A stretch of DNA of 42,924 bases from an uncultured Nitrosomonadales bacterium (lineage in GTDB: Bacteria; Pseudomonadota; Gammaproteobacteria; Burkholderiales; Gallionellaceae), in contig CAISHO010000122.1 in NCBI GenBank assembly GCA_903885165.1, positions 1 through 42,924 of the forward strand. The letters run 5' to 3'. A model generated the notes under the pieces. That model searched no databases. It had not been told where the DNA came from and worked only from the letters and a program-made list of their open reading frames with translations. Below are positions 25,036 through 33,652 of this stretch, one piece after another. A program made the translations under genes and the position numbers. Each line of letters begins with the position of its first letter. Position 1 is the first letter of the stretch.

Positions 25036-25153
25036 CGGGCATGTCAATTGCCACCCCTGACAATGTAACTCGCCATGCCCGTCCCCCTCTTTTCAACTTT
25101 CCCCCGCAAGCGGGGGAAAGGGCAAACGAATCGCTACGCGAGTTTCACGTTAA
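25033..25153 (-). repeat. Structured 121-123 bp repeat, copy 3 (inverted)
   Basis: In reverse orientation to copies 1 and 2. Read on the minus strand it matches copy 1 almost perfectly over the first 90 bp, including the perfect central palindrome TTTCCCCCGC/GCGGGGGAAA at 25098-25119. It fills the gap between the 131-aa gene, whose stop codon it provides, and the convergent DUF934 gene. Translated on the plus strand it yields a peptide nearly identical to the N-terminus of the 294-aa membrane protein. Confidence 0.92.
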
Positions 25154-25158
25154 AGCTT

Positions 25159-25638
25159 TTAACCTGCCGCTTGGCGCAGTCCTGATGGCTGGTTGAAATT
25201 AAACCAGTTGGATGAGATGACGTCGGTATTGTTGCCGGCTACCGCATCGTATCCCGCCTGGTAAAGATAGGCAGCCTGATCGTCCGGGATAGTGCCTGAT
25301 GCACGCAATTCACCCCTGTAGCCAAAACGTTCGCGCAGCAAACGCGCGGTCGAGTAGCTGCTGGCTGGCTTATCAAATTCAACCGCGATGACGGTGAAAT
25401 CGTCAATGTCTTGTTCAATGGCGTGCGCTTCCTGGGCATTCGCTAACCAGATTCCGAGTGCCCAGCCGTGCTCATATTCACGGTGTATCAGTTCGGCGCG
25501 GCGAGCTTGCCATACAGACAGTGGCACCAGCAAGGGACCGACAGGCAGACGGACGTTCAGTGGCGTTTCGCGTCCTGTGAGGGTAACGGTCTTCCATGTG
25601 TCTGAGGAAAAACGCGCATTCTTGATGAGCTTAAACAT
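25159..25638 (-). CDS. DUF934 family protein (159 aa)
   Basis: It matches the DUF934 family, usually encoded beside cysI/cysH and thought to assist assimilatory sulfite reduction. Recognisable parts are PVGPLLVPLSVW near residue 35, the STARLLRERFGYRGELRA block in the middle and the final QAGYDAVAG region. Here there is no sulfite reductase neighbour; the gene stands at the edge of the sulfur-oxidation region, convergent to the 131-aa gene. The C-terminal stop is 6 bases from repeat copy 3, so the repeat lies just past its 3' end. Function in this setting is uncertain. Confidence 0.85.
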   Translation of the reverse strand: MFKLIKNARFSSDTWKTVTLTGRETPLNVRLPVGPLLVPLSVWQARRAELIHREYEHGWALGIWLANAQEAHAIEQDIDDFTVIAVEFDKPASSYSTARLLRERFGYRGELRASGTIPDDQAAYLYQAGYDAVAGNNTDVISSNWFNFNQPSGLRQAAG

Positions 25639-26050
25639 TTGTTAGCCTACCTTTCTGTATTTTGGATTTCGGAGTGTGCTTCACTCGAGTTGTTGAACGC
25701 AGTTTATCGACAATTTATATATCCGTGAAATACTTTTTTGTTACTTTTAAATAACTACTGGTTATTTAAAATATCAAAAATTTATCGAAATAGATGTCGT
25801 TTGTCAGTGAGTTGTCATTTTTTTCGCTATACTTTTCGCCGGATTCTCACTTGCAACGAGTGTGATTTCAGTGTTCCTTCGTTTTGGGCCACTCTATGAG
25901 TTGCCCGTTTTTTTCAGTTGACAGCCGGTCTATCTGATAAGATTGCACTTGTTGAATTTGGGTAAATGTAAACTGGATTTCCGTTTTTCCCTGAGTTTCT
26001 ATGTCGTTTAGTACACTTTTTCCGTTGGCTGTGTAGCGTTCGTCTGTGTA
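25639..26050. other. AT-rich intergenic region (412 bp)
   Basis: Divergent gap between the DUF934 gene and the PhnD-like gene. No supported gene. On the plus strand TTGACA (25918-25923) is followed after 14 bases by TAAGAT (25938-25943), a sub-optimally spaced promoter candidate. A TATACT also occurs near 25830. Confidence 0.4.
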
Positions 26051-26884
26051 ATGTTTATCATGAAAAAATTGAATATATTGATTCTGGCTATGTTGATGGT
26101 TTTCACACGGCTCTCTTTTGCCTCTGAAAAAATTTATACCTTCGGGGTCGTACCTCAGCAGGCTGCCTCTGAAATGGCTGAGACCTGGTTGCCATTTCTT
26201 GCTTGGGTGTCTGCCAAAAGTGGCGTGACGCTGCGCTTCGTGACGGCTCCCGATATCCCGGCCTTTGAAGCCAGACTCGCCAAGGGCGAGTACGACCTGG
26301 CTTACATGAATCCGTACCACTATACGGTGTTCCATAAAAAATCCGGATATGAGGCGCTCGCCAAGGAAAAAGACAGAAAACTCAAAGGGATACTTGTTGT
26401 TCGTAAGGATAGTCCGATCAAGGATATCAAAGAGTTGAATGGTGCGACGCTGGTGTTCCCAGCTCCTGCGGCTTTTGCGGCGAGCATACTGCCCCGCGTT
26501 GCCTTGCGCCGCGAAGGAGTAACCTTTACCACTAAGTTTGTTTCATCCCACGATTCGGTCTATCTCAATGTTGCACATGGGTTGTACCCGGCAGGTGGTG
26601 GCATCGTGCGCACCTTTGAGATGGTCGATGAGCCTGTGCGGCGCGATTTGCGGGTACTTTGGACGACGCCGTCTTATACGTCTCATGCGATCGCCGGTAA
26701 TGCCAAACTACCTAAAGATGTTGCCAAAAAGTTGCAGGATGCTTTTGCCGGTATGGCAGATGACCCGGCCGGACAAAAAATGTTGAAACTGATCGGCTTC
26801 AAGGGAATGGAAGTCGCTCAGGATGCCGATTGGAACGATGTCCGGCAATTGAATATTACCGAACTCGACAGACGGATTGAATGA
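26051..26884 (+). CDS. PhnD-like periplasmic substrate-binding protein (277 aa)
   Basis: Signal peptide (hydrophobic core to about residue 24, cleaved after F-A-S), then a periplasmic binding fold of the phosphate/phosphite/phosphonate (PhnD) class: [36 protein letters not shown] and [15 protein letters not shown]. No ABC permease or ATPase is nearby. Instead a hybrid histidine kinase begins 10 bases downstream. Such orphan binding proteins often act as the sensory input of a kinase; the ligand is unknown and need not be a phosphonate. An in-frame ATG at 26060 gives a more typical signal-peptide start (MKKLNIL). Confidence 0.9.
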   Translation: MFIMKKLNILILAMLMVFTRLSFASEKIYTFGVVPQQAASEMAETWLPFLAWVSAKSGVTLRFVTAPDIPAFEARLAKGEYDLAYMNPYHYTVFHKKSGYEALAKEKDRKLKGILVVRKDSPIKDIKELNGATLVFPAPAAFAASILPRVALRREGVTFTTKFVSSHDSVYLNVAHGLYPAGGGIVRTFEMVDEPVRRDLRVLWTTPSYTSHAIAGNAKLPKDVAKKLQDAFAGMADDPAGQKMLKLIGFKGMEVAQDADWNDVRQLNITELDRRIE

Positions 26885-26894
26885 TGGAAATCTG

Positions 26895-29639
26895 ATGTCT
26901 TTCCGACTTAAAACTATACTGGGTATCGCGCTGATTGAAGCCGTTTTGTTGGCGGCTCTCATTGCCAGCGTGATGGGTTTTTTGCACGACTCCAATGAAA
27001 CCCAGTTGAAACGTTACACCCAGTCTACGGCGGCGACTTTTGCCGCCATGACCAAGGATAGTCTGCTGGGGATGGATCTGGCGCGTTTGCAGTCTTTTTC
27101 CAATGAGTTGGTGCGCAATGCCGGAGTGAGTTATGCGCGGATACTGGATGCCGAAAATCACGTGCTGGCGGAAGCCGGCCCTGCGAACTTGCTGGCGCAG
27201 CCGTTCGTGCCGGATACCAGTCTGGCAACGGCGCAGGACGGAATCTATGATATTCAGGCCGATATTCAGGTTGGCTCAATGGTGTTCGGACATGTCGAAA
27301 TTGGCATTGATGTTTCTTACTTGCAGGAAACCTTTGCCAAAGCCAGTAAGTGGAGTTTGTCCATCGCTGCCATTGAAATGGTGCTCGTTGCATTTTTCTC
27401 TTTTATATTAGGGACTTACTTAACTCACCAGCTGGCGGATTTAAAAGAGGCTGCCGGACGCCTTGAGCGAGGTGAACTGGGCTATCAGGTCAGGGACAGT
27501 GGAAGTGATGAGCTGGCGGCCACAGCACGCGGCTTTAATGCCATGTCCCGACAGTTACTGGAAGATCAGCGTCGCCAGAAGGAGGCGGAGCGACAGTTGA
27601 TCGAGGCGCGCGAGGCGGCTGATTCTTCCAGTCGGGCGAAAAGTGAATTTGTCGCCAATATGTCCCATGAAATTCGCACACCGATGAACGGGGTGATCGG
27701 CATGACTGAACTACTGCTGGAGACGGAATTGGATACAGAGCAACGGGAATATACCCGTATCGTTCACAGCAGCGCAGAGGTTTTGCTGACCGTGATCAAC
27801 GATATCCTCGATTTCTCAAAGATTGAGGCGCACAAGCTGGATTTGGAAGAGATCGACTTTGACCTGCGCGCCATGCTGGAAGAGACAATTGATTTGTTCG
27901 CTATCCGTGCGCAGGAAAAAAATATTGAAATGACCAGCGATATCGCGCCGGGCGTGCCTTTGCGGGTACGCGGCGATCCGGGGCGTTTGCGTCAGATACT
28001 CAGCAATCTGTTAGGTAATGCAGTGAAGTTTACCAGCCACGGTGAAATTGCCTTAACGGTCGATATCCGTCGTGAAAATGACGGGCGTGTTTTACTGAAT
28101 TTTGCCGTCCGCGATACTGGCATAGGAATTCCAGAAGATAAGCATGCGCAGATGTTTTTAGCCTTCAGTCAGGCAGACACCTCGGTGACTCGGAAATATG
28201 GCGGTACCGGGTTGGGGTTAGCGATCAGCAAGCAGTTAGTCGATCTGATGGGCGGGGATATTGGCTTTGAGAGCATCGCCAATGTAGGAACAACGTTTTG
28301 GTTTACGGTTTCGCTGTTAAAGCAAAAAGCCTTCTTGACTGATAAGCCGATTCTGACCGATGAATTATCGCAATTTGCCGATAATCGTATTTTGGTGGTA
28401 GATGATAATGCGACTAACCGGCACATACTGGCGAGTTTGCTAGCGCAATGGGGATTTCGCAGCGAGGAGGCCGTGGGCGTGTTAGGCGGTGTGCAGATGT
28501 TAAAACGAGCCGTGTTGATTGGTGACCCCTATCGTTTGGCCATCGTTGACATGAGTATGCCGGATATGCACGGGGAAGATTTTGGCGCGATCGTCAAAGC
28601 TGATGCCGAGTTGATGAGCACGCGTCTGGTGATGATGACTTCAGCCGGGCAGCGTGGGGATGCCCGCCGCTTACACGCACTGGGTTTTTCGGCTTATCTG
28701 TCCAAACCGGTTAAAAGCCAGATACTGCACGACACCTTGTTGGCCGTTCTGTCCGGATCTGTATCTGTTCTGACGGAGAGTGTGCCGCTGATTACACGGC
28801 ATTCGATTAAGGAACAGCAGCGAAAATCGGGCCGACTGTTGCTGGTGGACGACAATTATGTGAATCAAAAGGTCGCGATTGCTTTACTGAAAAAACTGGG
28901 CTATCAGGATGTGACGGTGGCGGGGAACGGGGTTGAAGCGATCGATTGCCTGAAAAACAATAAATTTGATCTGGTTCTGATGGATTGTCAGATGCCGATA
29001 CTGGATGGTCTGGCAGCAACACGTCAGATACGTGCAGCGCAGCCGGATGAGTTGGACAACAAAGTTGCGATTGTCGCACTGACGGCGCATGCCATGGCCG
29101 ATCAGCTTCAGTTGTGCATCGACGTGGGGATGGATGATTATCTGGTCAAACCGGTACAACGGGAAGAGTTGGACAGAATTTTGTCTAAGTGGATTAAACG
29201 TGAAACGTTGGTCGAGGTTGAGGTGCCGCAGATTACTGAGCAGCAATCTGTTGAGCCATTATCCAGCGAGCAAATACTCTCGTCTATCAAGGGGATGGAT
29301 ATGCAGGCTGGACTGCGGCATGTGGATGGCGATTGTGATCTTTATTTGCTGTTGTTGCGGGAATTTATCAACTTGCAGCGTAGTGACGATGCTGTTTTGC
29401 TGCAACTCTGTGCGGATCAGAATTGGACTGCAGCGGGGCGTCTGGTGCACAGTGCAAAGTCAACTTCGCAAATGTTCTGTTTTGCGGATTTTGCCGAGGT
29501 GAGCCGTGAACTCGAAGCTTTGTTCAGGGAAGCGGTCCCGAATCCCCGTGTAGAAGAATTAATTCCGACTTTTATTCATATGCATCAGGAGATCGTCGCA
29601 GAAATTGAGCAAGCCCTAGTCCTGGCGTATCCGGTCTGA
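26895..29639 (+). CDS. Hybrid histidine kinase: two receivers and a C-terminal HPt (914 aa)
   Basis: Inner-membrane kinase. Numbering is from the ATG at 26895; a TTG at 26877 would add 6 residues and overlap the upstream gene. Helix at about 6-30, periplasmic domain of some 120 residues, helix at 154-177, HAMP to about 230, a coiled stretch, then HisKA with His258 ([12 protein letters not shown]), HATPase, receiver 1 with Asp552 ([11 protein letters not shown]), receiver 2 with Asp697 ([11 protein letters not shown]) and an HPt domain with His852 ([10 protein letters not shown]). It is a BarA/EvgS-like phosphorelay. The adjacent PhnD-like protein is the probable ligand sensor. No separate response regulator is nearby. 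Confidence 0.93.
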   Translation: MSFRLKTILGIALIEAVLLAALIASVMGFLHDSNETQLKRYTQSTAATFAAMTKDSLLGMDLARLQSFSNELVRNAGVSYARILDAENHVLAEAGPANLLAQPFVPDTSLATAQDGIYDIQADIQVGSMVFGHVEIGIDVSYLQETFAKASKWSLSIAAIEMVLVAFFSFILGTYLTHQLADLKEAAGRLERGELGYQVRDSGSDELAATARGFNAMSRQLLEDQRRQKEAERQLIEAREAADSSSRAKSEFVANMSHEIRTPMNGVIGMTELLLETELDTEQREYTRIVHSSAEVLLTVINDILDFSKIEAHKLDLEEIDFDLRAMLEETIDLFAIRAQEKNIEMTSDIAPGVPLRVRGDPGRLRQILSNLLGNAVKFTSHGEIALTVDIRRENDGRVLLNFAVRDTGIGIPEDKHAQMFLAFSQADTSVTRKYGGTGLGLAISKQLVDLMGGDIGFESIANVGTTFWFTVSLLKQKAFLTDKPILTDELSQFADNRILVVDDNATNRHILASLLAQWGFRSEEAVGVLGGVQMLKRAVLIGDPYRLAIVDMSMPDMHGEDFGAIVKADAELMSTRLVMMTSAGQRGDARRLHALGFSAYLSKPVKSQILHDTLLAVLSGSVSVLTESVPLITRHSIKEQQRKSGRLLLVDDNYVNQKVAIALLKKLGYQDVTVAGNGVEAIDCLKNNKFDLVLMDCQMPILDGLAATRQIRAAQPDELDNKVAIVALTAHAMADQLQLCIDVGMDDYLVKPVQREELDRILSKWIKRETLVEVEVPQITEQQSVEPLSSEQILSSIKGMDMQAGLRHVDGDCDLYLLLLREFINLQRSDDAVLLQLCADQNWTAAGRLVHSAKSTSQMFCFADFAEVSRELEALFREAVPNPRVEELIPTFIHMHQEIVAEIEQALVLAYPV

Positions 29640-29740
29640 TTATCGATGTGCCTCAATGCTGGCTACAAGAGTTAGCTTCTCTGAAGTGGGAATCCCATTT
29701 AGTGATTGACACCCGTACTGAATTTTGACAAGCTCGCGAC

Positions 29741-30103
29741 ATGTCTTCAATCACCAAAAAATGGATCGCTGTGCTGCTGGCCATCTGGTTGCCTTTATTC
29801 ACGGGCAATGCACTGGCGGCGAGTGTGTTGATGCAAATGTCGCATGATGCGTGCGACACCATCCTGCAAATGGATGCGTGCGATCAGATGACATCAGTTG
29901 CTCCCGGCCAGACTGATGATCAACAGGATGCCGCTTGTGCTGACTGCGGTCTGTGCCATTTAGCGTGTAGTGCTTATTTGACCATGCCGGAAATCAACAC
30001 GCCGGGTCTGCCCGATAGCGGTATGACTTTGACGCCTTATCTGTTTTCATTTCAATCGATTAACGCCATTCCGCTGCTCCCGCCGCCCTTATCTCGCGCG
30101 TAA
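29741..30103 (+). CDS. Small exported Cys-rich protein, CzcI/DUF2946-like (120 aa)
   Basis: It has a signal peptide ending in A-L-A-A near residue 27 and a short periplasmic domain with a cysteine cluster (ACADCGLCHLACS) after a Gln/Asp-rich segment. Two further cysteines lie in the spacing D-A-C-D and D-A-C-D-Q. Proteins of this type commonly open heavy-metal RND operons (CzcI, DUF2946 group) and may bind or sense metal in the periplasm. It precedes the outer-membrane channel gene by 86 bases, in agreement with that role. Sequence divergence is high in this group, so the family name is tentative. Confidence 0.65.
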   Translation: MSSITKKWIAVLLAIWLPLFTGNALAASVLMQMSHDACDTILQMDACDQMTSVAPGQTDDQQDAACADCGLCHLACSAYLTMPEINTPGLPDSGMTLTPYLFSFQSINAIPLLPPPLSRA

Positions 30104-30189
30104 CGCGGGATGAATCCGTCTGTATTTCTCATCCCGCATCGTCTGGCGAATGTGTTTTCGCCTGATTACCCATGCATGAGGAATGAAAC

Positions 30190-31428
30190 ATGAAACGATT
30201 AGTAATTTGTCTGTTTGCCGGCTGGCTGAATCCGGTCGTGGCCGCCCCTTTGGGCAGTGATTTGGCGGGTTTGTTGTCCTATGCGCGCGAGCATAATCCG
30301 CAACTGGCCGCCTCGCGCTATGAGGCCAAAGCCGCTGCGCAGCGCATCCAGCCTGCCGGAGCGCTGCCAGATCCGGTATTGCGTACCGAGTTGATGGATA
30401 TCACCAATCAGGGCACCAGTAAGCCGGTCAGCATCCTGCCCTCTGGCGTCGGAAATACCCGATATTTGCTGATGCAGGCCGTGCCCTGGTATGGTCGTCG
30501 TGATTTGCAGCGCGAGGTGGCCAGAGCCCAAGCTTTGCAGGCCGACGGACAAACCGCAGCGACGTGGGCTGAACTGTCCGGAAAAATCAAAGCCACCTAT
30601 GCGATGTATTATTTTCAATCCGGCAGCGAGAAGCTGGCACATGAAACGTTAGCTCAGATGACGCAACTGGAACAAATCGCGCAAACTCGTTACGCCAACG
30701 GCATTGCCACACAGCAGGAAGTGATCCGTGCGCAGATCGAAAAGTCAGGCTTGCAGTCGGATTTGGTGGAGCTGGAAAACGAGAAACACCACACTTCTGG
30801 ACGTCTGAATGCCTTGTTGTCGCGTCCTGCCACGGCGGAACTGGCTGAACCCCAAGCTCCTCGCATTGTTGCTGATCATCTGGAGTATGCGGCGCTGGAA
30901 GCTGCGTTGCGCGCGCGTAATCCTCAGTTGCAAATTGCCGAGGCGGTCAGCAGTGAGGCACAAAAGAATCGTGACTTAACCTATAGCAATCGTTATCCGG
31001 GATTTACGCTGGGGGTGGCGCCGAATCAGAGCGGCAGTACCGTCCGTAGTTGGGACTTGATGGTCGAGCTCAATATCCCGTTGCAGCAGGAATCGCGCCG
31101 GTCGCAGGAACACGAGGCGGAGGCGAAACTGGCGGCCTCCAGCGCGCGTGCTCAGGCGCTACAGGATCAGATGCTCAATGAATTGTCCGAGAGTGTCGCA
31201 GGCTTCGAGGCGGCCAAACGTACCGAAGCGCTGATCGATGCGCGCATGCTGCCGCAGGCTGAGTTGAGTTTTCAGTCGGCTATAGCCGGATATCAGAACG
31301 GTAAGATTGATTTCTCTACGCTGCTCGATGCGCACCGCCAAGTGCTGAAGGCACGCCAGCAACGCATCAAGGCCGGGTTCGATGCACAGTTGCGAATAGT
31401 GGATATCGAACGCCTGACAGGGGAGTAA
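30190..31428 (+). CDS. TolC-family outer membrane efflux protein, CusC/CzcC-like (412 aa)
   Basis: Signal peptide (cleavage after V-V-A-A near residue 20) and the two TolC-type repeats, each with long helices: LLSYAREHNPQLAASRYEAKAA, the ARAQALQADGQTAATWAELSG helix, and SAIAGYQNGKIDFSTLLDA near the end. It would form the outer-membrane exit duct of a metal efflux complex. The ribosome-binding site is GAGGA. The adaptor gene begins 2 bases after its stop. The length fits CusC/CzcC-type channels without the lipoprotein cysteine, since no lipobox was seen. Confidence 0.9.
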   Translation: MKRLVICLFAGWLNPVVAAPLGSDLAGLLSYAREHNPQLAASRYEAKAAAQRIQPAGALPDPVLRTELMDITNQGTSKPVSILPSGVGNTRYLLMQAVPWYGRRDLQREVARAQALQADGQTAATWAELSGKIKATYAMYYFQSGSEKLAHETLAQMTQLEQIAQTRYANGIATQQEVIRAQIEKSGLQSDLVELENEKHHTSGRLNALLSRPATAELAEPQAPRIVADHLEYAALEAALRARNPQLQIAEAVSSEAQKNRDLTYSNRYPGFTLGVAPNQSGSTVRSWDLMVELNIPLQQESRRSQEHEAEAKLAASSARAQALQDQMLNELSESVAGFEAAKRTEALIDARMLPQAELSFQSAIAGYQNGKIDFSTLLDAHRQVLKARQQRIKAGFDAQLRIVDIERLTGE

Positions 31429-31430
31429 TA

Positions 31431-32981
31431 ATGAAAATAATCAATAACTTGGTAATATATTCGTTAACAGTTTCTGTGGTGGGCCTGGGTGGCTACTATA
31501 TGGGCAGTAAGCGGGTGGATGTGAGCAATTCGAAAGCTGAACCGGTTAAAACCGAAAGCCGTAAGCTGTTGTATTACCGCAACCCGATGGGGTTGGCTGA
31601 CACTTCGCCGGTTCCTAAAAAAGACAGTATGGGTATGGATTACGTGGCGGTATATCAGGGAGATGAAGCAGATAGTCAGGTGATTTCTCTGAGCGTGGAC
31701 CGGGTGCAGAAGCTGGGCGTGAAGAGCGAGGCGGCTCAGATGCGGGTGCTGAAAAAGACGCTGCGCGCGGTTGGTCGTATCGAAGTGGATGAGCGGCGCA
31801 CCTATACTGTGGCACCTAAATTCGAGGGCTGGGTGGAGAAACTCCATGTCAACAGCACAGGACAGTCCGTCAGACGCGGAGAGGCCTTGTTCGATGTGTA
31901 CAGTCCGGAGTTGGTCTCGGCGCAACGCGAATATTCGCTGGCCCGTCACGGGGAAACGGCGTTATCCGGGGCTGGTAGTGAGGCGAAAGACGGGATGAAA
32001 CAGCTCGCCGATGCCAGTCTATCCCGCCTGAAGAATTGGGATATGCCGGTCAGCGCGCAGCGCGTTCAGACATTTGCAGCACCCGTCACAGGCGTCGTAC
32101 TGGAGAAGAAGGCGGTGCAGGGCATGCGTTTTCAGGCGGGGGATGCGTTGTATCAGATTGCGGATTTATCCACTGTTTGGCTGATCGTCGATGTGCCGGT
32201 GCAGGATATCGGGCAAGTATCCGTCGATACACGCGCCGAAGTGAGTACTGAATCTTATCCCGACAAAATCTTTTCAGGTAAGGTCTCGTTTATTTACCCG
32301 ACGCTCAATGCCGCGACGCGCACCGTAGCTGTGCGTGTGGAGCTAGCCAATCCGCAAGGCTTGCTCAAACCATCTATGTTTGCAAACGTCGCGCTGGATT
32401 CCGTTGCGGGCCGTGCGGTACTGACGGTGCCGGTTTCCGCCGTGATCGACAGCGGCACGCGTCAGGTGGTGCTGGTGCGATTATCTGAAGGGCGTTTCGA
32501 GCCCCGTATCATTAAGCCGGGTGCGCGCAGCGATGACTATGTCGAAGTGCTGGCAGGGGTGGCAAATGGTGAGCAGGTGGTGACCTCGGCTAACTTCCTG
32601 ATCGATGCGGAGAGCAATTTGAAAGCGGCGTTGGGTGGCATGCAACAGGACGCAGCGATTCCGGCTGTGCCAGTAATCAAGCCTGTTCAGGAAAAACTCG
32701 CCGAGCAGGGCGTACATGGAAATCCGGTAGTAAAGCCTCAGATGAAAAAAGAAGTCGGACATCAGGCTAACGGCGTTTTGAATGCCATTAACAGTGACGG
32801 CACGGTCAGCATCACGCACTTGCCGATTGCAACGCTGGGTTGGCCTAGTATGACCATGAATTTTGCGCTTGCCAACGCGTCGCTGGCAGCGGGTGTCAAG
32901 CCCGGCAGTAAAATCAGCTTTGAGATCGTCGAGCGTGCGCCGGACGAATGGGTGATCATCAAACTCAAAGCGCAAAATTAG
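31431..32981 (+). CDS. cusB: Periplasmic adaptor CusB with C-terminal CusF domain (516 aa)
   Basis: After a single N-terminal hydrophobic helix (about residues 8-24) comes a heavy-metal-binding domain (YYRNPMGLADTSPVP and KDSMGMDYV, residues 48-74), then membrane-fusion protein beta-barrel and barrel-sandwich parts (YTVAPKFEGWVEKLHV). The C-terminus (about residues 440-515) is a CusF-like copper/silver chaperone domain with ITHLPIATLGWPSMTMNF, including the Trp and Met residues of the Cu(I) site. Such fusions are known in betaproteobacteria. The inner-membrane pump CusA, normally next, is missing: a strong terminator follows 17 bases after the stop. Confidence 0.9.
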   Translation: MKIINNLVIYSLTVSVVGLGGYYMGSKRVDVSNSKAEPVKTESRKLLYYRNPMGLADTSPVPKKDSMGMDYVAVYQGDEADSQVISLSVDRVQKLGVKSEAAQMRVLKKTLRAVGRIEVDERRTYTVAPKFEGWVEKLHVNSTGQSVRRGEALFDVYSPELVSAQREYSLARHGETALSGAGSEAKDGMKQLADASLSRLKNWDMPVSAQRVQTFAAPVTGVVLEKKAVQGMRFQAGDALYQIADLSTVWLIVDVPVQDIGQVSVDTRAEVSTESYPDKIFSGKVSFIYPTLNAATRTVAVRVELANPQGLLKPSMFANVALDSVAGRAVLTVPVSAVIDSGTRQVVLVRLSEGRFEPRIIKPGARSDDYVEVLAGVANGEQVVTSANFLIDAESNLKAALGGMQQDAAIPAVPVIKPVQEKLAEQGVHGNPVVKPQMKKEVGHQANGVLNAINSDGTVSITHLPIATLGWPSMTMNFALANASLAAGVKPGSKISFEIVERAPDEWVIIKLKAQN

Positions 32982-32997
32982 TACCGGTTTGCCAAAC

Positions 32998-33027
32998 GAA
33001 AAAAACCCGCACAAGGCGGGTTTTTTT
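32998..33027. terminator. Bidirectional intrinsic terminator
   Basis: Stem CCCGC (33006-33010) and GCGGG (33016-33020) with loop ACAAG, flanked by a run of A on the left and seven T on the right. It ends cusB on the plus strand and, read the other way, the c-type cytochrome gene on the minus strand. Confidence 0.92.
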
Positions 33028-33043
33028 AAGACTTCAGCTGCTA

Positions 33044-33448
33044 TTACTTAGCTGTCAGCACGTAAGTGATGAAGTTGCCCTTGTCTTGAGCTGAGCAGTC
33101 TTTCTTGTAGAGATCTTTGCAATGCTTGGTAAAACCTTTTTCTGACTTGTTGATATCAGAAAAACGCTGTGGGTTGGTAACTGGAGACATAGGCTGAATT
33201 GCCTTGCCAGTCACATTGTGTTTTCCATGTTGAGCTGGATTGTCAGTGTGGCATGCAGAGCAGGACAGGTCTTTACCGTCAACAACAACTTTCTTAGTGT
33301 AGAAAGCTTTGCCTTCTTCAGCCGACAAAGTCGATTTAGCGAAGAGTGAGTATTGTTTGGCTGCTTGTTCAGCAGTGGTCACGTCTGCGTGTGCAGAAAA
33401 ACTAATGAGACCAAAAAGCGCGAGCACTAAATATGATGCTTTTTTCAT
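33044..33448 (-). CDS. DUF1924 periplasmic c-type cytochrome (134 aa)
   Basis: Signal peptide (cleavage after S-A-H-A near residue 21), then a small cytochrome with one haem c site, Cys63-x2-Cys66-His67, in LSCSACHTDNPAQHGKHNV. The family's PMSPVTNPQRF segment and a second cysteine pair (HCKDLYKKDCSAQDKG) follow, probably a disulfide. This is the sphaeroides-haem-protein-like DUF1924 group, often found with diheme cytochromes and cytochrome b561; none of these is adjacent here. A strong ribosome-binding site (GGGAGG) precedes the ATG. On the minus strand TTGACA occurs at about 33516-33521 as a possible -35. It likely carries electrons in the periplasm. Confidence 0.88.
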   Translation of the reverse strand: MKKASYLVLALFGLISFSAHADVTTAEQAAKQYSLFAKSTLSAEEGKAFYTKKVVVDGKDLSCSACHTDNPAQHGKHNVTGKAIQPMSPVTNPQRFSDINKSEKGFTKHCKDLYKKDCSAQDKGNFITYVLTAK

Positions 33449-33652
33449 CTGTGATTCCCTCCCATGGGTTTAAGTTTGTACTACATTTGCTATTTTCCAG
33501 TACCCGGCCATAAACTGTCAATAGCTATTAGCCTTGATCGGGACAAGTCTATTCTTCAAATATCATCATAAACTATTTTTGAATAAAGGGTGCGCAGCAA
33601 AATAGTGGGTGGATATGCAAAAAATCATCATTAATCATGGTGTTATTTTTTG

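Noticed and set aside
24918-25196. 92-aa open frame on the plus strand over repeat copy 3
   Set aside because: It overlaps the end of the 131-aa gene out of frame, and its similarity to the 294-aa membrane protein comes entirely from the shared repeat.
25868-26335. 155-aa minus-strand open frame across the PhnD-like gene start
   Set aside because: It is mostly the reverse shadow of the PhnD-like gene and its leader, with no recognisable features.
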